Shown here in pieces: positions 8,131 through 15,486 of a stretch of DNA of 64,000 nucleotides. Source of the DNA: Actinomadura rupiterrae. Lineage in GTDB: Bacteria > Actinomycetota > Actinomycetes > Streptosporangiales > Streptosporangiaceae. The notes under the pieces were generated by a model. It made no database searches, was not told the DNA's origin, and worked only from the letters and a program-made list of their open reading frames with translations. Position numbers and translations under genes: made by a program. How positions within the stretch are numbered: the stretch's first letter is position 1; the number at the start of each line of letters is the position of its first letter. The DNA lies in assembly GCF_024172125.1 (NCBI RefSeq), contig NZ_JAMZEA010000005.1, positions 62,001 to 126,000 on the forward strand, in the 5' to 3' direction.

Positions 8131-9663
8131 ATGCACCGAACCGTCCGATTCCTACCGTGTCTGGCCGCCGCCGGACTCGCCGTCGCGCTCTCCCCCGCCG
8201 CCACCTCCGCCGCCGCACCGGCGCCCACCGCGCCGCGGGCCCTGGCGCAGCCCGCGCCGTCCAACCGGCACGTGGTCGTGTTCGGCACCGACGGGACGCG
8301 CTGGGACAAGGTCCTGGCGTACGACACCCCGACGATCAAGTCCCTGATCAGCGCCGGGTACGCGACGCCGTCCTGGCTGTACGCGCAGCCGATGGCGCCG
8401 ACGCTGAGCGGGCCCGGCTGGTCCACGAACCTGACCGGCGTCTGGCCGGACAAGCACAAGGTCGTCGACAACGCCTTCACAGGCAACCAGATCGCCCAGT
8501 ACCCGGACTTCCTGACCCGGATCAAGACCGCGAACTCGGCGTTCCGGACGTACGCGGCGGTGGACTGGAAGCCGATCGGCACCTACATCCTGGGCGCCGG
8601 TGTCGACCGCAAGGACGTCCTGGACGGCGACACCGACGGCTACCCCGGCGACGACGCGAAGATCGCGAACACGGCGTCCGCCTACATCCGCGACACCGGC
8701 CCGGACGCGTCGTTCGTCTACTTCGGCAACGTGGACGAGGCCGGCCACCAGTACGGCGGCGCGAGCACCCAGTACCGGACGGCCGTGGAGACGGTCGACA
8801 AGCAGATCGGGCAGGTGATCAGCGCGATCAAGAGCCGTCCCACGTACGCGTCCGAGCAGTGGCTGTTCGTGGTGACGACCGACCACGGGCACACCGACGC
8901 GGGCGGGCACGGCGGCAACACGCCCGAGGAGCGGCGCTCGTTCGTGGTGGCGGCCGGGCCGGGCGTCCCGCACACCACTCCCCCGATCACCGGCAAGAAC
9001 GTGGACATCGCCGCGACCGCGCTGGACTACCTCGGCATCGCCCGCCCGTCCGCGCTGGACGGCCAGGACGTCACGACCGCGTCGTCCGACCCGTTCGACA
9101 CGCTCGCGGGCGCGCTGAAGCCGCGGGTGGACGAGACGGGCATCCCGTCCTCGACGCTCGGCTGGACGCAGCAGACCCCGTCCGGGTGGAAGATCGACAA
9201 CACCGGGATGGGCACCGGCGGCGTCAGCGAGTGGCGCGGCTGGTCGTTCACCGATGACGAGTTCTGGACGTCCACCCAGCGCGGCCAGGGACGCGAGACC
9301 AACGTGCGGGCGCGCGGGGTGTTCGCGGTCGCCGACTCGGACGAATGGGCCGATAAGACCTTTAGCGGAACGTTCAACAGCAACCTCGTCTCGCCCGCCT
9401 ATCCGGTCGCAGGCAAGAGCCAGGTGACGCTCTCGTTCGGCTCGCACTACCTGAAGGACGGCAACGAGACCGCCCAGGTGTTCGTCTCGTTCGACGGCGG
9501 CGCACAGACGCAGGTGCTCAAGTACACCGGCGACGCGCAGGCCCGCATCGAGCACCTCGCGGTGTCCGTGCCGAGCGGCGCGCAGAACATGACCGTCACC
9601 TGGCGCCTGTCGAACGGCAACAACAACTGGTACTGGGCCATCGACAACCCGCAGGTCTCCTGA
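8131..9663 (+). CDS. Secreted alkaline-phosphatase-superfamily phosphodiesterase
   Basis: A 510-residue secreted protein: a Sec-type signal (about residues 1-29, ending ATSAAAPA) is followed by a type I phosphodiesterase/nucleotide pyrophosphatase fold at about 45-330. Metal and nucleophile regions are FGTDGTRWDK, APTLSGPGWSTNLTG and TDHGHTDAGGHGG. The final 120 residues (about 390-510) look like a beta-sandwich binding module, with hydrophobic/polar alternation and ending NWYWAIDNPQVS. The substrate is unknown; nucleotides, phosphodiesters or phosphonates are possible. ATG 8131 follows AGAGAGG. Monocistronic: a GC-rich hairpin closes it. Confidence 0.8.
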   Translation: MHRTVRFLPCLAAAGLAVALSPAATSAAAPAPTAPRALAQPAPSNRHVVVFGTDGTRWDKVLAYDTPTIKSLISAGYATPSWLYAQPMAPTLSGPGWSTNLTGVWPDKHKVVDNAFTGNQIAQYPDFLTRIKTANSAFRTYAAVDWKPIGTYILGAGVDRKDVLDGDTDGYPGDDAKIANTASAYIRDTGPDASFVYFGNVDEAGHQYGGASTQYRTAVETVDKQIGQVISAIKSRPTYASEQWLFVVTTDHGHTDAGGHGGNTPEERRSFVVAAGPGVPHTTPPITGKNVDIAATALDYLGIARPSALDGQDVTTASSDPFDTLAGALKPRVDETGIPSSTLGWTQQTPSGWKIDNTGMGTGGVSEWRGWSFTDDEFWTSTQRGQGRETNVRARGVFAVADSDEWADKTFSGTFNSNLVSPAYPVAGKSQVTLSFGSHYLKDGNETAQVFVSFDGGAQTQVLKYTGDAQARIEHLAVSVPSGAQNMTVTWRLSNGNNNWYWAIDNPQVS

Positions 9664-9688
9664 CCCACCCCGCCGCCCCAGCCCCCAA

Positions 9689-9723
9689 CGCCCCCCGCCC
9701 CGCTGGTAGCGGTGCGGGGGGCG
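9689..9723 (+). terminator. Terminator hairpin after the phosphodiesterase gene
   Basis: Arms CGCCCCCCGC-C-CCGCT and AGCGG-T-GCGGGGGGCG pair with one internal mismatch around a GGT loop, 26 bases after the stop. Very stable, without a clear T-run. Confidence 0.5.
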
Positions 9724-9728
9724 CGGTT

Positions 9729-9746
9729 CGGTGATTGCGATCACCG
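9729..9746. promoter_or_regulatory. 18-bp perfect palindromic dyad upstream of the thiolase gene
   Basis: CGGTGAT-TGCG-ATCACCG is a perfect inverted repeat with 7-bp arms, 47 bp before the thiolase start and 16 bp before the second dyad. The GTGAT/ATCAC arms are reminiscent of GntR-type operators. The regulator is not identified. Confidence 0.4.
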
Positions 9747-9762
9747 GGTCGGGGCGTGGCCA

Positions 9763-9783
9763 GTACCGAATGTCGTTCGGTAC
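9763..9783. promoter_or_regulatory. TetR-like operator dyad, shared with the site at 15449
   Basis: Arms GTACCGAA and TTCGGTAC are perfect, with a 5-base centre TGTCG. The site ends nine bases before the thiolase start, so binding would block initiation. The core ACCGAA-TGNCG-TTCGGT recurs at 15452-15470 in front of the nitronate monooxygenase-like gene. Confidence 0.6.
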
Positions 9784-9792
9784 GGTGGTGGG

Positions 9793-10956
9793 ATGAGAGA
9801 CGGCGCGGCCATCGCGGGGCTCGGCATGACCGAGCTCGGCAGGGTGTACGGGCGCAGCCCACGCAGGCTCGCCGCGGACGCGGTGCGCGCGGCGGTCGCC
9901 GACGCGGGCCTCGGCCTCGGCGAGCTGGACGGGCTGCTGGTCAGCCACGGGCTCGGCGGCTCGCCCGGGATCGAGGTGGCCGACACGCTCGGCCTGCGCG
10001 ACCTGCGGCTGCTCACCCAGATGAACTCCTTCGGCGCGACCGCCGGGGCGATGCTGTCGTACGCGGCGATGTCGGTGCTGTCCGGCGCGGCGACGACCGT
10101 GGCCTGCGTGTTCGCGGACGCGCCGCTCAAGCCGAAGCAGTCGGCGGGCTCGGCCTACCACCGGGACGCGGCCGAGTGGTACGGGTTCGGCGGGATGACC
10201 GCCGCGCTCGGCCTCCGCAGCGTGAACGCCTTCTACGCGCTCGCCGCGCAGCGCCACATGGCGCGGTACGGCACGACCAGCGAGCAGCTCGGCGCGATCG
10301 CGGTCAGCACGCGCGACTGGGCGTCCCGCAACCCGCTCGCCCAGATGCGCGACCCGATCACCCTCCAGGACCACCAGGACTCCCGCTGGGTCGCCGAGCC
10401 GCTGCACCTGCTGGACTGCTGCCTGGTGTCCAACGGCGCGATCGCGGTCGTGGTGACGTCCGCGGACCGCGCCGCCGACCTCGCCCGTCCGCCCGTCCAC
10501 CTGTGGGGGTGGGGGCAGGGCCATCCGGGGCACCGCAAGGAGCGCGGCAGCGCGTTCGGGCTGACCACGGGCGCGGCGACGTCCGGTCCGATCGCGATGA
10601 AGATGGCCGGGATCACCCCGGCGGACGTCACGCAGGCGCAGCTCTACGACTGCTACACCTACACGGTGCTGGTGTCGCTGGAGGACTACGGCTTCTGCGG
10701 CAAGGGCGAGGGCGGCGCGTTCGCCGCGTCCGGGGCGCTCGGACCGGACGGCGCGCTCCCGACCAACACCGGCGGCGGGCAGTTGTCCGGCTACTACATG
10801 TGGGGCATGACGCCGGTGTCGGAGGCGGTCATCCAGGCGCGCGGCGACGGCGGCGACCGCCAGGCGCCCAGCGACATGATCCTGGTCAGCGGCAACGGCG
10901 GCATCCTCGACCACCACGCCACGCTGGTCCTCAGCCCACACCGGAAGGGGGCCTGA
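9793..10956 (+). CDS. Thiolase-fold (SCP2/Ltp2-like) acyl-CoA C-C lyase or acyltransferase
   Basis: A 387-residue thiolase-superfamily protein of the lipid-transfer (SCP2) branch. The position usually holding the nucleophilic Cys reads MNSFGATAG, with Ser-Phe instead of Cys, as in Ltp2-type aldolases that cleave side-chain CoA thioesters rather than performing Claisen chemistry. The C-terminal glycine-rich block NTGGGQLSGYYMWGM is conserved in the family. It overlaps the next gene, a DUF35 protein, by one base (TGATG), and Ltp2-type enzymes work as complexes with DUF35 partners. Start ATG 9793. The substrate (steroid side chain, branched acyl chain or other) cannot be told. Confidence 0.8.
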   Translation: MRDGAAIAGLGMTELGRVYGRSPRRLAADAVRAAVADAGLGLGELDGLLVSHGLGGSPGIEVADTLGLRDLRLLTQMNSFGATAGAMLSYAAMSVLSGAATTVACVFADAPLKPKQSAGSAYHRDAAEWYGFGGMTAALGLRSVNAFYALAAQRHMARYGTTSEQLGAIAVSTRDWASRNPLAQMRDPITLQDHQDSRWVAEPLHLLDCCLVSNGAIAVVVTSADRAADLARPPVHLWGWGQGHPGHRKERGSAFGLTTGAATSGPIAMKMAGITPADVTQAQLYDCYTYTVLVSLEDYGFCGKGEGGAFAASGALGPDGALPTNTGGGQLSGYYMWGMTPVSEAVIQARGDGGDRQAPSDMILVSGNGGILDHHATLVLSPHRKGA

Positions 10957-11375
10957 TGGACATCGGGATCCTGCGCCGCGACGGCCGCACCGACGGATTC
11001 TTCGACGCCGCCGCGCGCGACCGCCTCGCCGTCCGCCGCTGCCCGTCCTGCACCGCCGCCGCCCCGGACGCGGCCGCCTTCCTGCCCCCGGACGCCACGT
11101 CCTGCCCGGACTGCGGCACCGAGGACCTGGACTGGGCGGACGTCTCGGGCGAGGCGACCCTCGTCACCTGGACGATCCTGCACGGCCGCCCGGCCGAGGA
11201 CGGCACGACTCCCCCGCCCGCGCTGATCGCCCTCGTCGAACTCGCCGAGGGCCCGTGGCTGTACGCGCGCCTGGACGACCTGGCGCCGTCCGACCTGCGT
11301 GAGGGGTTGGCTTTGCGGGCCCGGTTCGTCCACCCGCCCGAGGGCGAGGCGTACCCCCTCTTCATCCCCGCCTGA
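10956..11375 (+). CDS. DUF35 / Zn-ribbon OB-fold partner protein
   Basis: 139 residues. A rubredoxin-like zinc ribbon is visible as CPSC (about residues 28-31) and CPDC (about 50-53), followed by an OB-fold with the block GEATLVTWTIL. Such proteins bind acyl-CoA and are required partners of thiolase-like aldolases (for example the ChsH2 DUF35 domain with Ltp2). The one-base overlap with the thiolase-fold gene supports a 1:1 complex. The first 20 residues are polar and may be a linker. Confidence 0.85.
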   Translation: MDIGILRRDGRTDGFFDAAARDRLAVRRCPSCTAAAPDAAAFLPPDATSCPDCGTEDLDWADVSGEATLVTWTILHGRPAEDGTTPPPALIALVELAEGPWLYARLDDLAPSDLREGLALRARFVHPPEGEAYPLFIPA

Positions 11376-11389
11376 CCGTCCACCAGCGC

Positions 11390-11720
11390 TGGCCAAGCGG
11401 ACGGCCCGGCCCACCACGGGCGGCCCGGCCCAGTGGACAGCTCAGCCAGCGGACGGACAGGCCCGACGGACAGCTCGCCCCGCGTACCGACCGGGCTGCG
11501 GACGAGCTGGGCTGCGGACCGGACCGGACCGGGGCGCGGACGGACCGAGCCGCGGACGGACCGGGCCGGGGCGCGGACGGACCGGGCCGGGGCGCGGACG
11601 GACCGGAGCGCGGACGGACCGGGCTGCGGACGGACCGGGCTGCGGACGGACCGGGCTGCGGACGGACCGGGCTGCGGACGGACCGGGCTGCGGACGGACC
11701 GGGCTGCGGGTGGCCGGGGG
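11390..11720. repeat. 16-bp tandem repeat 3' of the DUF35 gene
   Basis: The unit GGGCTGCGGACGGACC recurs exactly every 16 bp at least six times between about 11621 and 11710, preceded by diverged copies from about 11510 (GGGCCGGGGCGCGGACGGACC variants) and a related GGACAGCTC segment. Reading frames through it are Thr/Asp/Arg-Gly repeats and are not credible. The gap 11376-11754 otherwise holds only the leader of the next gene. Confidence 0.8.
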
Positions 11721-11754
11721 CTCTGGGGGTCGGCGGGTGCGGGAGACTGTGATC

Positions 11755-12708
11755 ATGAGAGGCCTCTATCCACCGGCCGAGCCGTACGCGGTCGGCATGC
11801 TGCCCGTCGGCGGGCAGGACGAGATCTACTGGGAGACCTGCGGCGACCCGGACGGCACGCCCGTGGTGTTCGTGCACGGCGGGCCCGGCGGCGGTTGCTC
11901 GCCCACGAGCCGGCGCCTGTTCGATCCGGACGCGTACCGGATCGTCCTGTTCGACCAGCGCAACTGCGGGCGCAGCAAGCCGCACGCGTCCGAGCCGGAC
12001 ATCGACCTGTCCGCCAACACGACGGCGGCGATGGTCGCGGACATGGAGGCGCTGCGCGTCCACCTCGGCATCGAGCGCTGGGTGGTGTTCGGCGGGTCGT
12101 GGGGCAGCACGCTGTCGCTCGCGTACGCGCAGGCGCATCCGGAGCGCGTCCGGGCGCTGGTGCTGCGCGGCGTCTACCTCGTCCTGCCCGCGGACGAGCC
12201 GTGGTGCTTCGCCGAGGGCGGCGTGTCCCGGCTGTTCCCGGACGCGTGGGAGGGCTTCCGCGATGCGATCCCCGAGGACGAGCGCGGCGACTACATGGCC
12301 GCCTACGCGCGCCGCCTCGCCGACCCGGACCCGGACGTCCACGTCCCGGCGGCGCTCGCCTGGACCCGCTGGGAGGACGCGACCTGCTACCTGATCCAGC
12401 GCGAGGACGAGGAGGACGTCCGCTCGGCGGTCGCCGTGGCCCGCCTGGAGAACCGCTACTTCGGCAACGGCTGCTTCCTCGAACCCGGCCAGCTGCTCCG
12501 GGACGCCCCGCGCCTGAAGGGCATCCCGGGCGTCATCGTCAACGGCCGCTACGATCTGCTTACCCCGCCGGACGCCGCCTGGGCGCTGCACCGGGCCTGG
12601 CCGGACGCGGAACTGCACATCATCCCGGACGCGGGCCACGGCTTCGACGAACCCGGCACGCTGAACCGTCTCATCGAGGCCACAGACCGGTTCCGGGAGG
12701 CACGCTGA
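11755..12708 (+). CDS. pip: Prolyl aminopeptidase
   Basis: A 317-residue proline iminopeptidase (S33) releasing N-terminal Pro from peptides. The oxyanion motif HGGPGGG is near residue 41, the nucleophile Ser is in FGGSWGSTLSLAY (about 111-123), the acid in GRYDLLTP and the His in DAGHGFDEPG. The N-terminal block LYPPAEPYAVGML and substrate motif DQRNCGRSKPHA are typical. ATG 11755 is preceded by a weak ribosome site. It is a close paralogue of the truncated gene at 1-258. Monocistronic. Confidence 0.94.
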   Translation: MRGLYPPAEPYAVGMLPVGGQDEIYWETCGDPDGTPVVFVHGGPGGGCSPTSRRLFDPDAYRIVLFDQRNCGRSKPHASEPDIDLSANTTAAMVADMEALRVHLGIERWVVFGGSWGSTLSLAYAQAHPERVRALVLRGVYLVLPADEPWCFAEGGVSRLFPDAWEGFRDAIPEDERGDYMAAYARRLADPDPDVHVPAALAWTRWEDATCYLIQREDEEDVRSAVAVARLENRYFGNGCFLEPGQLLRDAPRLKGIPGVIVNGRYDLLTPPDAAWALHRAWPDAELHIIPDAGHGFDEPGTLNRLIEATDRFREAR

Positions 12709-12793
12709 TCTCACCACGGGGCAACGCTCACGCTCTGTAAGACTTCGCATCGGGAGAGTGCTCCGGGTGGCGAGGCGAGAGGGTGGTCATTCC

Positions 12794-15283
12794 ATGGGCG
12801 TGGTCGGCACGGCGCAACCGTTCCAGCTGCCGAGGTTCTACACCGCGTATCCCGCCCGGCTGAACCCCAACCTCGACGCGGCCCGCGCGCACTCGGTGCC
12901 GTGGGCGCGCGCGATGGGCATGCTGGAGGGCTCCGGCGTCTGGGACACCGCCGACCTGGAGGCCCACGACTACCCGCTGCTCTGCGCCTACACCCATCCC
13001 GACTGCGACGCGGCGGAACTGGCGCTGATCACCGACTGGTACGTGTGGGTGTTCTACTTCGACGACCACTTCCTGGAGCGGTACAAGCGGACCGGCGACC
13101 GCGAGGGCGGCCGCGACCACCTGGCGCGGCTGCCCCGGTTCATGCCGCTCGACGGCGACATGAGCGGCGTGCCCGAGCCGTCCAACCCGGTCGAGGCGGG
13201 CCTTGCGGACCTGTGGGCCCGGACCGTCCCGGCGATGTCGCGGGCGTGGCGCGAGCGGTTCGCCGAACGCACCGAGCACCTGCTGAACGAGTCGCTCTGG
13301 GAGCTTTCGAACATCAACGCGCACCGGATCGCGAACCCGGTCGAGTACATCGAGATGCGCCGCCGGGTCGGCGGCGCGCCCTGGTCGGCGTGCCTGGTCG
13401 AGCACGCCGCGAACGCCGAGATCCCCGCCCGCGTCGCCGGGTCGCGGCCTCTCGGCGTGCTGCGCGACGCGTTCTCCGACGCCGTGCACCTGCGCAACGA
13501 CCTGTTCTCCTACCAGCGCGAGGTGATGGACGAGGGCGAGCTCAGCAACGGCGTCCTCGTGCTGGAGACGTTCTTCGGCTGCACGACGCAGGAGGCGGCC
13601 GAGGCGGTCAACGACGTCCTGACGTCCCGGATGCAGCAGTTCGAGCACACCGCCCTCACCGAGGTCCCGCCGCTCTGCGTCGAGGCCGGCCTCGACCCGT
13701 TCGAGATCGCGCGCGTCGGCGCGTACATCAAGGGCCTCCAGGACTGGCAGTCCGGCGGCCAGGAGTGGCACCTCCGCTCGTCCCGCTACATGAACAAGGG
13801 CGCCCTCGACGACCGCGCCTCAACCGACCCCGGAACGACCGCCCTGGAAGCCCTGTCCGCCGCCGGACTGGACGTCCAGGCGCCGGGAACGGCCGCGCTG
13901 GGAACGGCCGGCCTGGGGACGTCTGGCCTGGGGACGTCTGGCCTGGGGACGTCTGGCCTGGGGACGTCTGGCCTGGGAACGGCCGGGCTCGGCACGAGCG
14001 GGCTGGGAACCGCCGACCTGGGTACGGCCGCGCTCAGCGCGAGCATGCTGGGGACGGCTGGCCTGGGAAAGGCTGGCCTTGGCACGAGCGGGCTCGGGAC
14101 GGCCGGGCTGGGCACGAGCGGGCTCGGCACGGCTGGCCTCGGCACGAGCGGGCTTGGGACGAGTGGGTTGGATGTGCGGTCGTTGTTCGGGCCGCCCGCC
14201 GTCGCGCGGCTGCGGAAGTACGCGCACGTGCCGAGGCGGGTCGGGCCGTCGGTGATCCCCGAGATCGAGATGCCGTTCGAGCTAACGCTCAACCCGCACC
14301 TGTCCGGCGCACGGGAACGCCTGGCCGCGTGGGCCGAGCGGATGCGCCTGCTGCGCGGGCAGCCGGGCGTCCCCGGATCGGACGTCTGGAACGAGGGGCT
14401 GTTCACCGGCTTCGACCTGGCGCTCTGCGCCGCCGGGCTCGCCCCGGACGCCGGGCCCGACGAGCTCGACCTCGGCGCGCAGTGGCTCACCTGGGGCACC
14501 TACGCCGACGACTACTACCCGGCGGTCTTCGGCCGCGTCCGCGACTTCGCCGGCGCGCGTGCCAGCAATGCCCGACTCGCGCTGTTCATGCCCGTGGACG
14601 ACGGTGCGCCCGTCCCGCCCGCGACGACCGGCCTCGAACGCGGCCTCGCCGACCTGTGGCGGCGCACCACCGCGTCCATGGACCGCGAGCCGCGGCTCCG
14701 GTTCCGCGCGGCGATCGAGGCGATGCTCGAAAGCTGGTTGTGGGAGCTGGCCAACCACGTCCAGAACCGCGTCCCCGACCCGGTCGACTACATGGAGATG
14801 CGCCGCCACACCTTCGGGGCCGACATGACGATGCGCCTGACCCGTCTCGGGAGGGCCGCGGCGATCCCGGACGAAGTGTTCCGCACCGGTCCCGTGCAGT
14901 CGCTGCTGCACTCGGGGAGCGACTTCGCATGCCTCGTCAACGACATGTTCTCGTTCCAGAAGGAGATCGAGTTCGAGAACGAGCTGCACAACGCGATCCT
15001 CGTCGTCCAGAACTTCTTCGGCTGCGACTACCCGGCCGCGCTGCGCATCGTCGCGGACCTGGCGGCGTCCCGGATGCGGCAGTTCCAGCACGTCGTGGTG
15101 AACGAGCTGCCCGTCCTGTGCGACGACATGGAGCTGTCGAACGAGGGGCGGGCGGGGCTCGGGGTGCTGGTGCGGGACCTCCAGAACTGGATGTCCGGAA
15201 TCCTGCACTGGCACTGGACCGTCCGCCGCTATGGCGAGGAGGACCTCCGCCGCCGCTACCGCGTCGCCCCCTGGACCGAATGA
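12794..15283 (+). CDS. Two-domain germacradienol/geosmin synthase with pentapeptide-repeat linker
   Basis: An 829-residue bifunctional class I terpene synthase. The N-domain has DDHFLE at D90-D91 and the NSE triad NDLFSYQRE (N235, S239, E243). The C-domain (about 470-829) has DDYYP at 572-576 and NDMFSFQKE. This pair of motifs is the signature of germacradienol/geosmin synthases, in which the N-domain cyclises farnesyl diphosphate to germacradienol and the C-domain converts that to geosmin. Family members are usually about 725-770 residues; here the linker (about 366-459) is expanded by about 19 units of (S/A)GLGT. ATG 12794 is chosen because the next residues match the family start (QPFQLPRFYTAYPARLN) and a GAGAGGG box precedes it. 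Confidence 0.88.
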   Translation: MGVVGTAQPFQLPRFYTAYPARLNPNLDAARAHSVPWARAMGMLEGSGVWDTADLEAHDYPLLCAYTHPDCDAAELALITDWYVWVFYFDDHFLERYKRTGDREGGRDHLARLPRFMPLDGDMSGVPEPSNPVEAGLADLWARTVPAMSRAWRERFAERTEHLLNESLWELSNINAHRIANPVEYIEMRRRVGGAPWSACLVEHAANAEIPARVAGSRPLGVLRDAFSDAVHLRNDLFSYQREVMDEGELSNGVLVLETFFGCTTQEAAEAVNDVLTSRMQQFEHTALTEVPPLCVEAGLDPFEIARVGAYIKGLQDWQSGGQEWHLRSSRYMNKGALDDRASTDPGTTALEALSAAGLDVQAPGTAALGTAGLGTSGLGTSGLGTSGLGTSGLGTAGLGTSGLGTADLGTAALSASMLGTAGLGKAGLGTSGLGTAGLGTSGLGTAGLGTSGLGTSGLDVRSLFGPPAVARLRKYAHVPRRVGPSVIPEIEMPFELTLNPHLSGARERLAAWAERMRLLRGQPGVPGSDVWNEGLFTGFDLALCAAGLAPDAGPDELDLGAQWLTWGTYADDYYPAVFGRVRDFAGARASNARLALFMPVDDGAPVPPATTGLERGLADLWRRTTASMDREPRLRFRAAIEAMLESWLWELANHVQNRVPDPVDYMEMRRHTFGADMTMRLTRLGRAAAIPDEVFRTGPVQSLLHSGSDFACLVNDMFSFQKEIEFENELHNAILVVQNFFGCDYPAALRIVADLAASRMRQFQHVVVNELPVLCDDMELSNEGRAGLGVLVRDLQNWMSGILHWHWTVRRYGEEDLRRRYRVAPWTE
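13888..14170 (+). repeat. 15-bp in-frame repeat encoding (S/A)GLGT pentapeptides
   Basis: Inside the geosmin synthase gene, units of the type GGCCTGGGGACGTCT recur in frame about 19 times; four consecutive units near 13914-13973 are nearly identical, while others use different synonymous codons (GGGCTCGGCACGAGC). The mixture shows both recent duplication and older, selected copies. The 15-bp period preserves the reading frame. Confidence 0.85.
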
Positions 15284-15463
15284 CGAGGAGCCGCGCCGCT
15301 CGGGCGCACCCTGGATGACAAGGAGCCGCGCCACCACCCTGGATGACGAGGAGCTGCGTCACCACTCTGGAGGACGAGAAAGCTGGGCCGCCAGTTCCGG
15401 GACGCCCCTGGAGGACGAGGAGCTGGGCCGCCGGCGCTGGGGCGCACCCTGGACCGAATGACG
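15269..15463. repeat. Degenerate repeats copying the 3' end of the geosmin synthase gene
   Basis: The 17 bases CCCTGGACCGAATGACG, which include the last codons and stop of the terpene synthase, occur at 15269-15285 and again exactly at 15447-15463. Between them lie variants such as CCCTGGATGACAAGGAGC, CCCTGGATGACGAGGAGC and CCCTGGAGGACGAGGAGC. No gene is present in 15284-15486. Confidence 0.75.
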
Positions 15464-15473
15464 TTCGGTCCAG
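15449..15473. promoter_or_regulatory. Operator-like dyad before the nitronate monooxygenase-like gene
   Basis: Perfect 10-bp arms CTGGACCGAA and TTCGGTCCAG flank TGACG, ending 13 bases before ATG 15487. The core is the same as the dyad at 9763-9783 (ACCGAA-TGNCG-TTCGGT), pointing to one repressor, possibly TetR-like, for both transcription units. Confidence 0.6.
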
Positions 15474-15486
15474 TACCGTCGGCGGC

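Noticed and set aside
8152..10941. Minus-strand frame of 929 codons
   Set aside because: Antisense to the phosphodiesterase and thiolase-fold genes; no family resemblance.
11299..11754. N-terminal extension of the prolyl aminopeptidase into the 16-bp array
   Set aside because: The extra 152 codons are Thr/Asp/Arg/Gly repeats; the family N-terminus begins right at ATG 11755.
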